A stretch of 22,500 bases of DNA, taken from NCBI GenBank assembly GCA_963575745.1, contig CAUYUJ010014359.1, positions 251,484 through 273,983 of the forward strand, in the 5' to 3' direction. Origin of the DNA: Prorocentrum cordatum. Lineage: Eukaryota > Sar > Dinophyceae > Prorocentrales > Prorocentraceae. Below are positions 1 to 8,110 of the stretch, one piece after another. The stretch's first letter is position 1, and each line of letters begins with the position of its first letter. The position numbers and the translations under genes are program-made. Under the pieces are notes generated by a model. The model saw only the letters and a list, made by a program, of their open reading frames with translations. It was not told the origin of the DNA and searched no databases.

Positions 1-770
1 ACCACGACGACAACGGCGATGACGATGACGATGTTTTGGTGTTTTTTGTTCGTGTCTGGAAGTTCTCGTCGCAACGGCTGGACGCGGCTCGAGAATGTGG
101 CCTGGATAGGCCCCGGGAGGGGTCCAGGGACTGATTTTGAATAGATTGGGTCGCCCTGCCGCTCTTGCGAGGCCCTCGTTGCGACAGGCCGCGCGCCGTC
201 TCGACGCGGCGACGACGCCTCAAGCCTCAGATCCGGGTGTCGCAGCAAAGCAAATCGTGACGGCAGTTTTTTCTCCGTTTTCGGCCTCTGGAGGCCGCTT
301 CGTTTCCCAGCCCCGGGACTGTCAAAGAACGACTCGGGATGAAACCCCGGCCGGGCGAAAGGGGTCGAGATCCCCGGGGGCCCGCGACATGAAGAAATTG
401 CAACCCTATTGGGGGGTGTCGCCCAAAATCGATGAGGGATTGCGGAGGTCGGACAGCAGAGGTCGCTCACTACCGAACGGTCTACGGGGCCTCAGAGACC
501 CACCGTCCACGTCGGCACGGCAAGACAAAGCCGCAGCCGCGAAGGCGTCTACGCCAGTTTTGCGCCGGGGGGATCTTCAGAGATCTCTAAAGGCCCAGTT
601 GGGGCCACATTCGTCCAACTAGACCCTCGATGGTCGAGCATCGACCGTCGCTTGAACGATCCACGCGGTGTCAGAAACTAGTCTCCACGTCGATGCGACA
701 GGAGCCAGTCGGAAGGTGGCTGGAACGCGTGTCCCCAACACCGTCCGTGCTCCTGGTACGGGCTGCATCT
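1..770. other. Non-repetitive sequence, no recognised gene
   Basis: An open frame on + (137-622, 161 codons) is Arg/Ser/Pro-rich, has no motif I recognise and looks like a chance frame in GC-rich DNA. No RNA gene, terminator or promoter is visible. At 665-679 lies GCGGTGTCAGAAACT, which recurs at 14600-14614 (see findings). The first 35 bases contain GACGATGACG-type trinucleotide sequence, probably the tail of a microsatellite that begins outside the window. Confidence 0.5.
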
Positions 771-934
771 GGAGGAGGAGGAGGAGGAGGAGGAGGAGGA
801 GGAGGATGAGGATGAGGAGGGATGGTGAGGGAGCAGGGAGGAGGAGTGCGAGGAGGATGGAAGAGCCAGTAGAAGGATGGGGGGGGGAAGAAGAGGAGGA
901 GGCGGAGGAGGAGGAGGAGGAGGAGGAGGGTTAG
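771..934 (+). repeat. GGA trinucleotide microsatellite
   Basis: Imperfect (GGA)n with the purine strand on +. It gives poly-Arg or poly-Glu frames on + and poly-Pro/Ser/Leu frames on -. These frames follow from the repeat and are not evidence for a gene. Confidence 0.95.
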
Positions 935-1191
935 GTGGGCAGAGGAGGAGGATCGCATTATCCCCCTGGCATGGATGACCGCTTGCCTCCTTGCCTGGCC
1001 GCCAGTCGCTGCCTTGCCTCCCCCCCAGACGCTGCCTGCTTGCCTGCTGCGCCGCTGCCACCTGCGGCTGCCGCCTGCTGCATTTCTGCAGGGGAGTGCT
1101 CCCACAGCCTGGCGGGGCCAGCACTAGGTCAAGACTTGTGGAAGTCGATTAGTGGAGAGGAAGCGTGCTGTCAAATAATTGTCAGATGCCG

Positions 1192-1285
1192 GAAACATGT
1201 TTCAAGCATGTTTTGAATATGTTAGAACATGTTTTGCACATTTTTAGAACATGTTTTTCACATTTTAAACGCATTTTGCATTCAA
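1192..1285. repeat. AT-rich 22-bp minisatellite (AACATGTTTT)
   Basis: Imperfect copies of a unit close to TTAGAACATGTTTTGCACAT start at 1222 and 1244, with more diverged copies before and after. The core AACATGTT is self-complementary, so the array contains several short palindromes. It is markedly AT-rich compared with its surroundings. Confidence 0.75.
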
Positions 1286-1666
1286 TGATAGGATTGTTAG
1301 AGTGTCCATTGTCATGGCATCCACAAGTCAAGACTTTCTATACAAATGGTCCTTCCCTGGTCCTCGCTCTCTTCGACTCCTCCTCATCTTTCGAGCTTTC
1401 GACTCCTCTGGCTTCCCCCCACTTCTCTGTCTTCGCCTCTCCCCTCCTCCTCCACACCATGGTCATCGTGAAGTACCGTCGTCACCGTCGTTGTCGTAAT
1501 TATGGTCACCATCATCGTGCTTAATCCCGTGGATGCCGAAGCATTTTGTGGTCTCGTCGGCCATGCAACCATCATCCCTGTCTGGGGGTTCCATGGTTCG
1601 AACTGCGGGTCTCCCAGATGTTCTAAGCAAAGAGGTGGCGGTGATGGTGCTTGTGACGGTGATGGT
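1286..1666. other. Non-repetitive sequence, no recognised gene
   Basis: Mixed sequence with pyrimidine-rich stretches (about 1375-1455) and a GTCGTCACCGTCGTTG-like trinucleotide patch at about 1475-1495. Short open frames exist on both strands but none shows a recognisable domain or a plausible exon boundary pair. Confidence 0.5.
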
Positions 1667-1668
1667 GA

Positions 1669-1914
1669 GGAGGAGGCGGAGGAGGAGGAGGAGGAGGAAG
1701 AGGGGGAGGAGGGGAAGAGCATGAGGATGAGGGCGAGGACGAGGAGGAGGATGGCACGGAGGTGGATGAGAAGGCCAAGGAGGTGGTGGTAACTCTTGCT
1801 GTTCACCCAGGTCTTGGTGGATGTTCGTGGAACCCTCGGACGCGTCCGGAGGAACCGAGAGTGCTGGAAGCAGTTCGAATTCGCCAGAAAAGGTTTAGAG
1901 ACCTCCTTGCTTGA
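1669..1914 (+). other. Candidate coding segment after an acidic repeat
   Basis: This frame has no stop between TGA 1666-1668 and TGA 1912-1914 and no ATG start, so it could only be an internal or terminal exon. It starts as poly-Gly (GGA repeat), becomes acidic (EEHEDEGEDEEEDG), and then reads non-repetitive residues (VDEKAKEVVVTLAVHPGLGG, then RVLEAVRIRQKRFRDLLA). The later part has a balanced, amphipathic composition unlike the repeat. A CAG|GT at about 1809 could be a donor. I recognise no family, and chance readthrough of a short non-repeat stretch is a real alternative. Confidence 0.2.
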
Positions 1915-1919
1915 TCTTC

Positions 1920-2345
1920 GAGGGTCGGGAGCAACGCTTGTGAGGAGGAGTAGGAGGAGGAGAGAAGAAGGAGGGGGAGTTGGAGGATGAGGATGAGGAT
2001 GAGGATGACGATAAAGACGAGGATGATGATGATGCTGATGATGACGATGCTCCTGATGATGCTGCTGAGGATGATGCTGCTAATGATGATGATGCTGCTG
2101 ATGATGATGGTGATGATGATGGTGAGGATGATGCTGATGATGATGATAATGGTGATGATGGTGAGGATGATGCTGATGACGATGATGCTGCTGATGCTGA
2201 TGCCGATGCTGATGATGGTGATGATGATGAGGATGATGCTGATGACTATGATGATGATGACGATGATGCTGATGCTGATGATGATGAAGCAGATGCGGAT
2301 GTTGATGCTGATGACGATGATGATGATGCTGATGATAATGAGAAC
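1920..2345 (+). repeat. GGA array passing into a long imperfect GAT array
   Basis: About 60 bases of GGA-type sequence run into roughly 360 bases of GAT with GCT, GAC and GGT variants. Read in one frame it is an Asp/Ala polymer, in another a Met/Leu polymer, and on the minus strand a His/Gln polymer. The long open frame covering 1980-2786 is a product of this repeat and of the GA tracts downstream. Confidence 0.95.
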
Positions 2346-2398
2346 GAGGAGGAGCAGGAGAAGGAATGGGAGGATGCGAGGAGGATAAGGGGGAGAGA

Positions 2399-2445
2399 TA
2401 GGGATAACTATACACGCATAGAGAGGGAGAGAGAGAGAGAGAGAG

Positions 2446-2476
<31 letters not shown>

Positions 2477-2773
2477 AACAGAGAGAGAGAGAGAGCGGGT
2501 GAGGAGGATGAGGAAGACGAGAAGGAGGACGACGTATCTAATCAGTCATGCTGTATATATATATATATATATATTGAGGGAGGGGGAGAGAGAGAGAACA
2601 ACAAAACAACAAAGAGAGACAGACAGAGACAGAGACAGAGACAGAGACAGAGACAGAGAGAGAGAGACAGAACAGAGACACAGCCAGAGATGTCACAGGC
2701 ACAGGAACAGACACAGGCACAGACAGAGAGAGAGAGAAAGAGATACGCACATATATACATACATATATATATG

Positions 2774-2820
<47 letters not shown>
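2399..2820 (+). repeat. Compound GA / TA / CAGAGA / ATATAC microsatellite
   Basis: Successive blocks are (GA)n at about 2418-2505, (TA)n at 2554-2574, GACAGA hexamers at about 2610-2690, a mixed CACAGG/GAGA block, an ATACATATAT block at about 2750-2783 and a final (GA)n at about 2784-2813. There is no coding content. The TA block is surrounded by simple repeats and is not evidence for a promoter. Confidence 0.95.
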
Positions 2821-2821
<1 letters not shown>

Positions 2822-3020
2822 AGTCGCGCCCTCTGCAGGAGGTCAACCTTGCTCCTGGAATCAGCAGCACCGAACTGATGAAAGGACGGGTCCGTCTCGG
2901 CCTCTGCTGCTGCCTGCTGGCTCGCTTCAGTCCTCTCCTCCAAGAGAGAGAGAGAGACATAACAAAAAATAACAAACATAATAATCAAGACTTCGTCGCA
3001 GGACTATACCTATATGTAGA

Positions 3021-3090
3021 ATAGATTGAGAGCAGAGGAGGGGGAGGGGGAGGAGGAGGAGGACGACGATGATGACGACGAGGAGGGCCG
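3021..3090 (+). repeat. GGA/GAC trinucleotide tract
   Basis: A short purine-rich tract (GAGGAGGGGGAGG..., then GACGACGATGATGACGACGA). In one frame it reads as Glu/Asp. It lies directly upstream of the candidate exon at 3121. Confidence 0.9.
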
Positions 3091-3120
3091 CCGCAACGAC
3101 GCGGCGCCGGGATCCTCGAG

Positions 3121-3201
3121 GCTGCCGCCCTGACACACCCCGACTACAAGGGCGTGTTGGAGCAGCTGGAGATAGAAGAGATGCTTGCCGAGCGCGAATG
3201 G
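3121..3201 (+). other. Candidate exon (27 codons), function unknown
   Basis: After a possible AG|G acceptor (CTCGAG at 3115-3120) the frame reads AAALTHPDYKGVLEQLEIEE followed by MLAEREW, which has the composition of a real helical protein segment. A possible GT donor (GTCAAG) begins at 3202, leaving phase 0. Next comes a pyrimidine tract of about 100 bases ending CTCCACAG at 3315, with a second AG at 3330. The downstream candidate exon 3331-3555 continues in the same phase. The GTCAAG donor is non-ideal and I recognise no family, so this remains a candidate. Confidence 0.35.
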
Positions 3202-3330
3202 GTCAAGGACGGCCTCCATCCTCGCTCTTCCCTCCTTCACCCTCCTTCTCCCTACTGCTTCTTCCTCCCACTCCCTCCGTGCTGCCTCTTTTCTTCGGCT
3301 CCTCCCTCTCCACAGAGCCATAACCTCTAG
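3202..3330 (+). other. Candidate intron with long pyrimidine tract
   Basis: The stretch from about 3212 to 3313 is almost entirely C and T and ends CCACAG, followed by AGCCATAACCTCTAG at 3316-3330. A pyrimidine tract directly before AG is the expected 3' end of a spliceosomal intron. At about 129 bases the length is plausible. It could also simply be a CCT microsatellite. Confidence 0.4.
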
Positions 3331-3555
3331 AAAGCCGAGTTCTGCGATGGAGCCTACATGAGGGTGCAATTCAGAACCTCCGCCCTGGTTTGTGTGGGTG
3401 CCATGACCGCCAAGGTTCCCTGGCCAACTGGCGCCGGGAACTGCAAATCACCCGTGCCCGTTTTCTTTTCCGAACTGTTTTCGATTGGCTCGAAGAGGCA
3501 CATGGCCGTCACCGTTGGAAGGAAGCGAAACCTGTTTTTCTCGAGTGCCGCACAG
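3331..3555 (+). other. Candidate exon (75 codons), function unknown
   Basis: Open from the CTCTAG acceptor-like site to a CACAG|GTGAAG donor at 3556, exactly 75 codons with both boundaries in phase 0, matching the phase of the candidate exon at 3121-3201. The product begins KAEFCDGAYMRVQFRTSALV and later contains VPVFFSELFSIGSKRHMAV. The composition is protein-like and not repeat-derived. The frame stays open only to TAG 3577-3579, so the donor is needed if it is an internal exon. I do not recognise a domain. Confidence 0.35.
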
Positions 3556-3579
3556 GTGAAGTTTTTCGCATCGCTGTAG

Positions 3580-4499
3580 GCGTCGGGTCTGTGGGCCACT
3601 CATGAAATTGTGCGTACGTCGACCGGCGGCGACCCCGCCACTGGCTTTCCACGTTGAACGCCGCCGGCGACCCAGAATCGATCGATGTTGAACGGTCTGA
3701 CGTTTCGGAAATGGCCGATCGTTCAAGGTCTCCTGCTCCTCCTCGCTCCTCCCAGCCTCAGTCCGTGGCGCGCCCGCAGTCACTCCTGCCTAGAAGCTCC
3801 CATCGAGGTCCCTGACGGGGCCACTGGCGAGTGCACTGTATTCTGCACCACTTGTGGGTCCGTCGGCCACCCATGGTGCGTCTTGGGGTCGGAGTGGTTT
3901 CGCGTCAGATGTCGGATTGCCTTGGGCCCCGTTCGGGCAGGAGGGAGCGCCACTTGGCCTGCATTTCGCGTGGCGAGCACCCATGTAGACGCGATGGGCG
4001 AGTCGGCTCGACGGCCTCGTTGTCTGACTCCCATCGGGAGCTTCTGGCCGCCAAGCTTGGCCTCCTTGTCCCAGGTCGGCTCGAGGCTGAGACCTTCTTG
4101 GCATCCCCATTCGCGCCGAGGCTGTCAAACTCGGACGGCGGGCCCTGGAGAGGAGGACGCGGGCTGGGCTCGCTGACGGGTTCGAGGAGGAGGAAGCAGG
4201 TTCGATGCTATGCTTCTGGCATCGCTCGGACGTGTGCATTTTTTCTCGGCGAGGGCCATCGAGGACCATTCTTGCTTATCAAAACACGCACGAAACCGAC
4301 GAATGCACGGGCAATGGACGTCCGAGCGATGGCGAGTGTATTTTGTCGGTGTGATGCTCCTCGCTCCTTCCCCGCACGCGCGGGAGCGCGCGCGGGAGGG
4401 TGACGGGAGAAGGAGGGTAGCCGATGGAATGGGCGGAGGGATGGAGTGGGTTGAGGATGAGCTGACCTTGTGCCCATCTTCGTGAGGATGGGGATCACA
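3580..4499. other. Non-repetitive sequence, no recognised gene
   Basis: GC-rich sequence with overlapping open frames on both strands (for example 3685-4176 and 3831-4403 on +, 3790-4269 on -). None has a recognisable domain, and overlapping frames on opposite strands are expected at this GC content. A short FCTTCGSVGHPWC stretch (frame of 3685) is Cys/His-containing but does not fit a known zinc motif. It could be intron or old repeat. Confidence 0.45.
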
Positions 4500-4501
4500 G
4501 C

Positions 4502-4555
<54 letters not shown>

Positions 4556-4627
4556 AATGATGCTGATTATGATGATGATGCTTATGCTTATGATGATGCT
4601 GATGATGGTGATGATGATGCTGATGAC

Positions 4628-4679
<52 letters not shown>

Positions 4680-4737
4680 CTGACGATGATGTTGATGATG
4701 ATGATGATGATGACTTTTGACCATGTTGATGGTGATG
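4500..4737 (+). repeat. GAT (ATG) trinucleotide microsatellite
   Basis: A nearly pure (ATG)n run with occasional CTG, ATT and ACG variants. It generates a poly-Met open frame on + and poly-His and poly-Ser frames on -. The 408-codon frame 4470-5696 is made of this repeat and the CA repeat below and is not taken as a gene. Confidence 0.95.
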
Positions 4738-4762
4738 GTGATGGTGAAGATTTAGATGATGA

Positions 4763-4951
4763 GGATGCGGGAGGAATAAGGAGGAGAGGGAGGAGGAGGT
4801 GGAGGAGGAGGAGGAGGAGGTGGAGAAGGGGGACAAACGGGAGGGATGGAGCTGGTCAAGCGCGGGCCGAGCTGTTCTACGTTTTCGCAAGAAGCGAGAT
4901 GATGATACTTATGAGGCAAATCACGATGATTGCACCGCTTTGCAGAGGTAG
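4763..4951 (+). other. Candidate acidic coding segment
   Basis: A frame open from 4763 (after TGA 4760-4762) to TAG 4949-4951 without an ATG. It starts with Glu/Val from a GGA repeat (EEREEEVEEEEEEVEKGDKR), then leaves the repeat and reads EGWSWSSAGRAVLRFRKKRD followed by DDTYEANHDDCTALQR. The last codons overlap a CAGAG|GTAGGG donor-like site at 4948. The non-repeat part looks like coding sequence, but no family is recognised, and the phase of this donor does not match the next candidate segment at 5499. Confidence 0.25.
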
Positions 4952-5073
4952 GGGCCGCAACCAAGTGCGCACCCCTGTGGCTGACAAACGAAAGCTGGCC
5001 CCAACGCCAACGCGGAGCGCCCAGTCCCCTCGTGGGAAAAACCCGTCGACCCCTGCCGCAGACGGGAAAGAAA

Positions 5074-5446
5074 CATACACATACACACGCGCACACACAC
5101 ATTCACACACACACGCACGCATACACAGAGACACTCACACACACATACACAGACACACGCACATATACACATACCCACACACCAACACACAACGCACAAC
5201 ACACACAACACAACACACACACAAAGCACGCACACGCACACCCACACGCACACACACACACACTCGCACTTACACTCACACTCACACTCACACGCACACA
5301 CACACACACGTGCACTCACACTCACACGCACTCACACACACACACGCACACACACACACACGCACGCACAAACACGCACGCACGCACGCACGCACTCACT
5401 TACGCACTTACGCACGCACGCACGCACGCACGCACGCACGTACACC
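5074..5446 (+). repeat. CA / GCAC microsatellite, about 370 bp
   Basis: Long imperfect (CA)n with TACACA, CTCACA and GCAC variants, ending in a run of (GCAC)n tetramers at about 5375-5440. It gives Thr/His frames on + and Val/Cys frames on -. Just downstream is a short pyrimidine-rich stretch (5455-5480). Confidence 0.95.
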
Positions 5447-5498
5447 CCTTCCCATCTATTCTCCTTCCTTCCCTCCCTCGTGGCCCGCATCCACCGAG

Positions 5499-5698
5499 GG
5501 CTTCGTGCAGAAGGAGGACCCGAAGATCCGAGGCTCTGGGATGGACGTAGTGTTCTCCCACTGGGACAGCCAGGATATTCGGACGAGGAGGAAGGGGGAG
5601 GAGGAGCAGCAGGATGTGGAGCAGAGGAGCAGGATGACGATGATGTTGACGATTATGATGATACTTGCACCGGAGAAAAACCCAAATCAGGCTTGATC
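5499..5698 (+). other. Candidate coding segment after a pyrimidine-rich AG site
   Basis: After CTCCTTCCTTCCCTCC and CCACCGAG (ending 5498) the frame reads GFVQKEDPKIRGSGMDVVF then SHWDSQDIRTRRKGEEEQ, continuing through a GGA patch and ending at TGA 5694-5696. In another frame the 3' part reads DDDDVDDYDDTCTGEKPKSG and ends at TAA just before the GGGAACCC array. The AG|G acceptor context suits dinoflagellate introns, but neither frame is recognised as a known family. Confidence 0.25.
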
Positions 5699-5716
5699 GA
5701 TAAGGAGATCGACCGG

Positions 5717-5820
5717 TAACCCGGTAACCTGGAACCCACCGAATCGGCCCGGAACCACTAACCGGGAACCCGGGAACCCGGGAACCCAGAACCCGGAACC
5801 GGGGAACCGGGGAACCCAGT
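5717..5820 (+). repeat. GGGAACCC / CCGGAACC short minisatellite
   Basis: About ten imperfect copies of an 8-10 bp unit (CCGGTAACC, CCGGGAACC, CCGGGGAAC). Units such as GGGAACCC are close to self-complementary and could form small hairpins. No coding content. Confidence 0.85.
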
Positions 5821-5904
5821 CGGCCACCAAACTCGGCGGGACACTTTCGCCAAACCTTTCAATTTCCGTTGGGCCCCTTCAGTGCAAGCACTGATCGGGG
5901 AACT

Positions 5905-6381
5905 ATGACGATGCTGCTGGTAATGATGATGACGATGACGATGATGAAGTTTAATATGAAGATTGGTATTGGTATAAAGCTGATGCTGATGCCGATGATG
6001 CTGCTGATGATGATGATGATGATGATGATGCTGATGAACAGTGTCATGATAATGCTTACAATGACGATGCTGATGATGGTGACGCTGATGGCGATGCAGC
6101 TCCTGATAATGAGGATGCTTATGAGGAGGATGAGTCGGATGATGATGATCATGATGATGTTGCTGATGCTGATGACGATAATGCTGATGCTCATGCTGAT
6201 GATGATCATGCGGCTTATGACGATTATGATGGTTATGCTGATGAAGATGCTGCTGATGATGCAGATGAGGATGCTTACGAAGATGATGATGGTGATGATG
6301 CTGATGATGCTGCTGCTGGTTCTGCTGCTATTGATGCTGATCATGCTGATTGTAATGATGACGGGTGATGTTGATGACGAC
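5905..6381 (+). repeat. Imperfect GAT microsatellite, about 480 bp
   Basis: GAT trinucleotides with many CTG, ACG, ATA and TTA variants, more diverged than the array at 4500. Read on + it gives Met/Leu, on - Ile/Ser. The 235-codon + frame (5869-6576) and the 161-codon - frame (5859-6344) are repeat products. Confidence 0.95.
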
Positions 6382-6738
6382 GACCATGTTAATGTTGTTG
6401 ATGGTTTTGGCCCCAGAAGTGCGACAGTGTCCCTGACGACGTCGACGACCCGACGACTCCTGAAAACTCAGCAGGTGCACGCTGTCTCTGAGTGCCGCTG
6501 GCAGGTCGAGCTACGGCCTGACGGTTCCCTGTGCAGCTGCCCTCTCCTCGGCTCCGACCGAGGCAGGCGTGTGTGAAAGGATGGAGGTCAGTCTCTTTCT
6601 GATGGCTCTCGCCTCAGCCACGAGCTCCAGACGAGGACGAGGAAGGGAAGGAGGGTAAAGGCGGAGGAGGACGAAGAGGAGCAGGAGGAAGGGGAGGAGG
6701 ACAATGCGCGAGGACGATGCGCGAGGAGTAGGAGGAGC
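6382..6738 (+). other. Left flank of the retrotransposon, ending in a GGA-rich tract
   Basis: Non-repeat sequence to about 6620, then GGA/GAC-type purine-rich sequence up to the start of the 5' LTR. A short duplication, GCGCGAGGA, occurs twice near 6706 and 6720. No gene is recognised in this stretch. Confidence 0.5.
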
Positions 6739-6914
6739 TGAAGCATGCGGTGCCCACAACGCGTGTGCTTGTTATCTACTCTCGCCTTTTTTTTTCCTCT
6801 CTCTCTCTCTCTTTCGCCCTCGCGGCCGCTTGCGCTTCTATAGCTATTTCAGAGACAAGCTACGGTCGTGGTGAACAACTTTATCTCCATCAGCGAAGCA
6901 TTCGTTGATTTGGA
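6739..6914 (+). repeat. 5' LTR of the copia-type element
   Basis: It starts TGAAGCATG and aligns over its length with 13492-13653. Shared exact blocks include ACTCTCGCC, a CT-rich run, CTTCTATAGCTAT (6835-6847 and 13573-13585), GCTACGGTCGTG (6859-6870 and 13597-13608) and ATCAGCGAA. By eye roughly three quarters of positions agree. The repeat ends near GTTGATTTGGA; the expected terminal CA is not obvious, so the right edge is uncertain by several bases. The CTATAGCTAT block is the best candidate for a core promoter-like element. Confidence 0.8.
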
Positions 6915-6915
6915 C

Positions 6916-6927
6916 TGGCAGCGGAAC
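6916..6927 (+). other. Candidate tRNA primer-binding site
   Basis: TGGCAGCGGAAC lies directly after the 5' LTR. It begins with TGG, the complement of the tRNA CCA end, and agrees at 9 of 12 positions with TGGTAGCAGAGC, a methionine-tRNA type primer-binding site common in copia elements (from memory). Its position relative to the LTR end supports the assignment; the mismatches are consistent with decay. Confidence 0.45.
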
Positions 6928-6988
6928 GTTCGTGAACCTACTGACGCGCTTCATCTTATCGAGGCACACTTTTTCCAGATTCCTCGCG

Positions 6989-8110
6989 ATGGACAAGGAT
7001 GGCGTGACGGTCCCAATGCGGGAAGGTCGAGCGGAGTCTCTCGTGACCTACGCCTCGGATGTGGAGCTCTTGGCACTAGGAACCAAAGAGGAGCAGCGGC
7101 AGCTAATAGGCCCAAAACTGATCAGAGCGCTGCCGCCACAGTCTGCGCAACGACTTGCCATGCGACTCAACCTTTCTGGCGCCACCGACGAGCACGGCCA
7201 GCCCGTGCGTCCAGGTTGCCTGCTACAAGGGTGCAGCAAACTTGATCGAGGCGTTCAGGATATCGCTCGCCACCCAGGTGATCGTACATGCGAACCACGG
7301 AGCCATGTCCCAGTGGATCGAGACCGAGGAAGGTCTGTACCACTATATGCTGAAGGCCTACAAGATGATTGCGCCCGATCTCCGAGGCTTTTTTCCAGAC
7401 CAGTGGGGGATGCTGGTCTCTCGGCATCCGAGAGGGTATCGCTCAGCGCGGCGATCAATGGTGAGTGGGCGCGGGAGATGTATTCACGCTATTGCAGAGC
7501 ACGCGGGCGGACCAGGACTTGTTGGCCCGAGATCGCACGCAATATCGAGTTCCCCATCAGCGGGCAGTTCGCTTCCAGGACGCCTTTGCCGAAGAGCTCG
7601 GGCCGTCCAGCGTTGGTGCCATCGAGGGCGAGGTGGCGGCCAGGGGCGCGCAGGACGAGGATGACGTGCTGGCGCTGGTGGAGTACGTGGCCATGCCAGA
7701 AGGCCAGGCGGCGGCTGCGAACAGGACGTGGGCGGCGGCTCGCAAGGTCCGGAATGGCGTGCAGATGGTCAGGGGCTTCTACTTGGTGGTGGGCCTGGCG
7801 GCTCTCCCTCTTGGCGGGCGGGGCTCAGTGGAGGCGCGCCCGACGGGTTGGCCCAGCGGGCCTCGAGGGCCCCCGCGCGTGCCTCGAGAAGGTGCGGGGC
7901 GTGCGAGGTCCGCGCCATTGCCGGCAGGAGCGAGGGCTCCAACTGCAGGGGTGCCTCGAGCGCTCCGACCGCTGAGGTGCTTGATCTGCACGGGCCCCCG
8001 CAAGACTGTGGATTGCCCGCGCAGGCACGAGTCGTGCCAGCAGATGAGTTCGAAGAGTGTCGTGATCGAGGGGTTGGATGTGCCAGCGCATCTGGCAGGC
8101 CGCGTGGCAG
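6989..8110 (+). pseudogene. Gag remnant with mutated zinc knuckle
   Basis: Gag would form the virus-like particle of the retrotransposon and bind its RNA. The likely start is ATG 6989 (MDKDGVTVPMREGR). The reading then changes frame: 6989 to about 7205 in frame 2 (VTYASDVELLALGTKEEQRQ), about 7206-7415 in frame 3 (GAANLIEAFRISLATQ, then YHYMLKAYKMIAPDLRGFF), about 7415-7462 in frame 2 (LSASERVSLSAAINGE) and from 7465 in frame 1 (QSTRADQDLLARDR, later AARKVRNGVQMVRGFY). The zinc knuckle is at 7978-8016 (CLICTGPRKTVDC). In knuckles of this kind a His follows GP, but here codon 7999-8001 is CGC (Arg), one base from CAC. The homology judgement is from pattern memory of dinoflagellate copia Gag proteins. 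Confidence 0.65.

Noticed and set aside
1980-2786. 268-codon Asp-rich then Arg/Glu-rich frame as an acidic protein
   Set aside because: It is continuous simple repeat (GAT, then GA, then TA and CAGAGA) without a unique domain.
3836-3900. FCTTCGSVGHPWC as a zinc finger or a second zinc knuckle
   Set aside because: Spacing fits neither the CCHC knuckle nor a standard finger, and the surrounding frame has no other support.
4470-5696. Longest Met-rich then Thr/His-rich open frame (408 codons) as a gene
   Set aside because: It is produced by an ATG repeat followed by a CA repeat. Only the last part (5499 on) has non-repeat reading, listed separately as a candidate.
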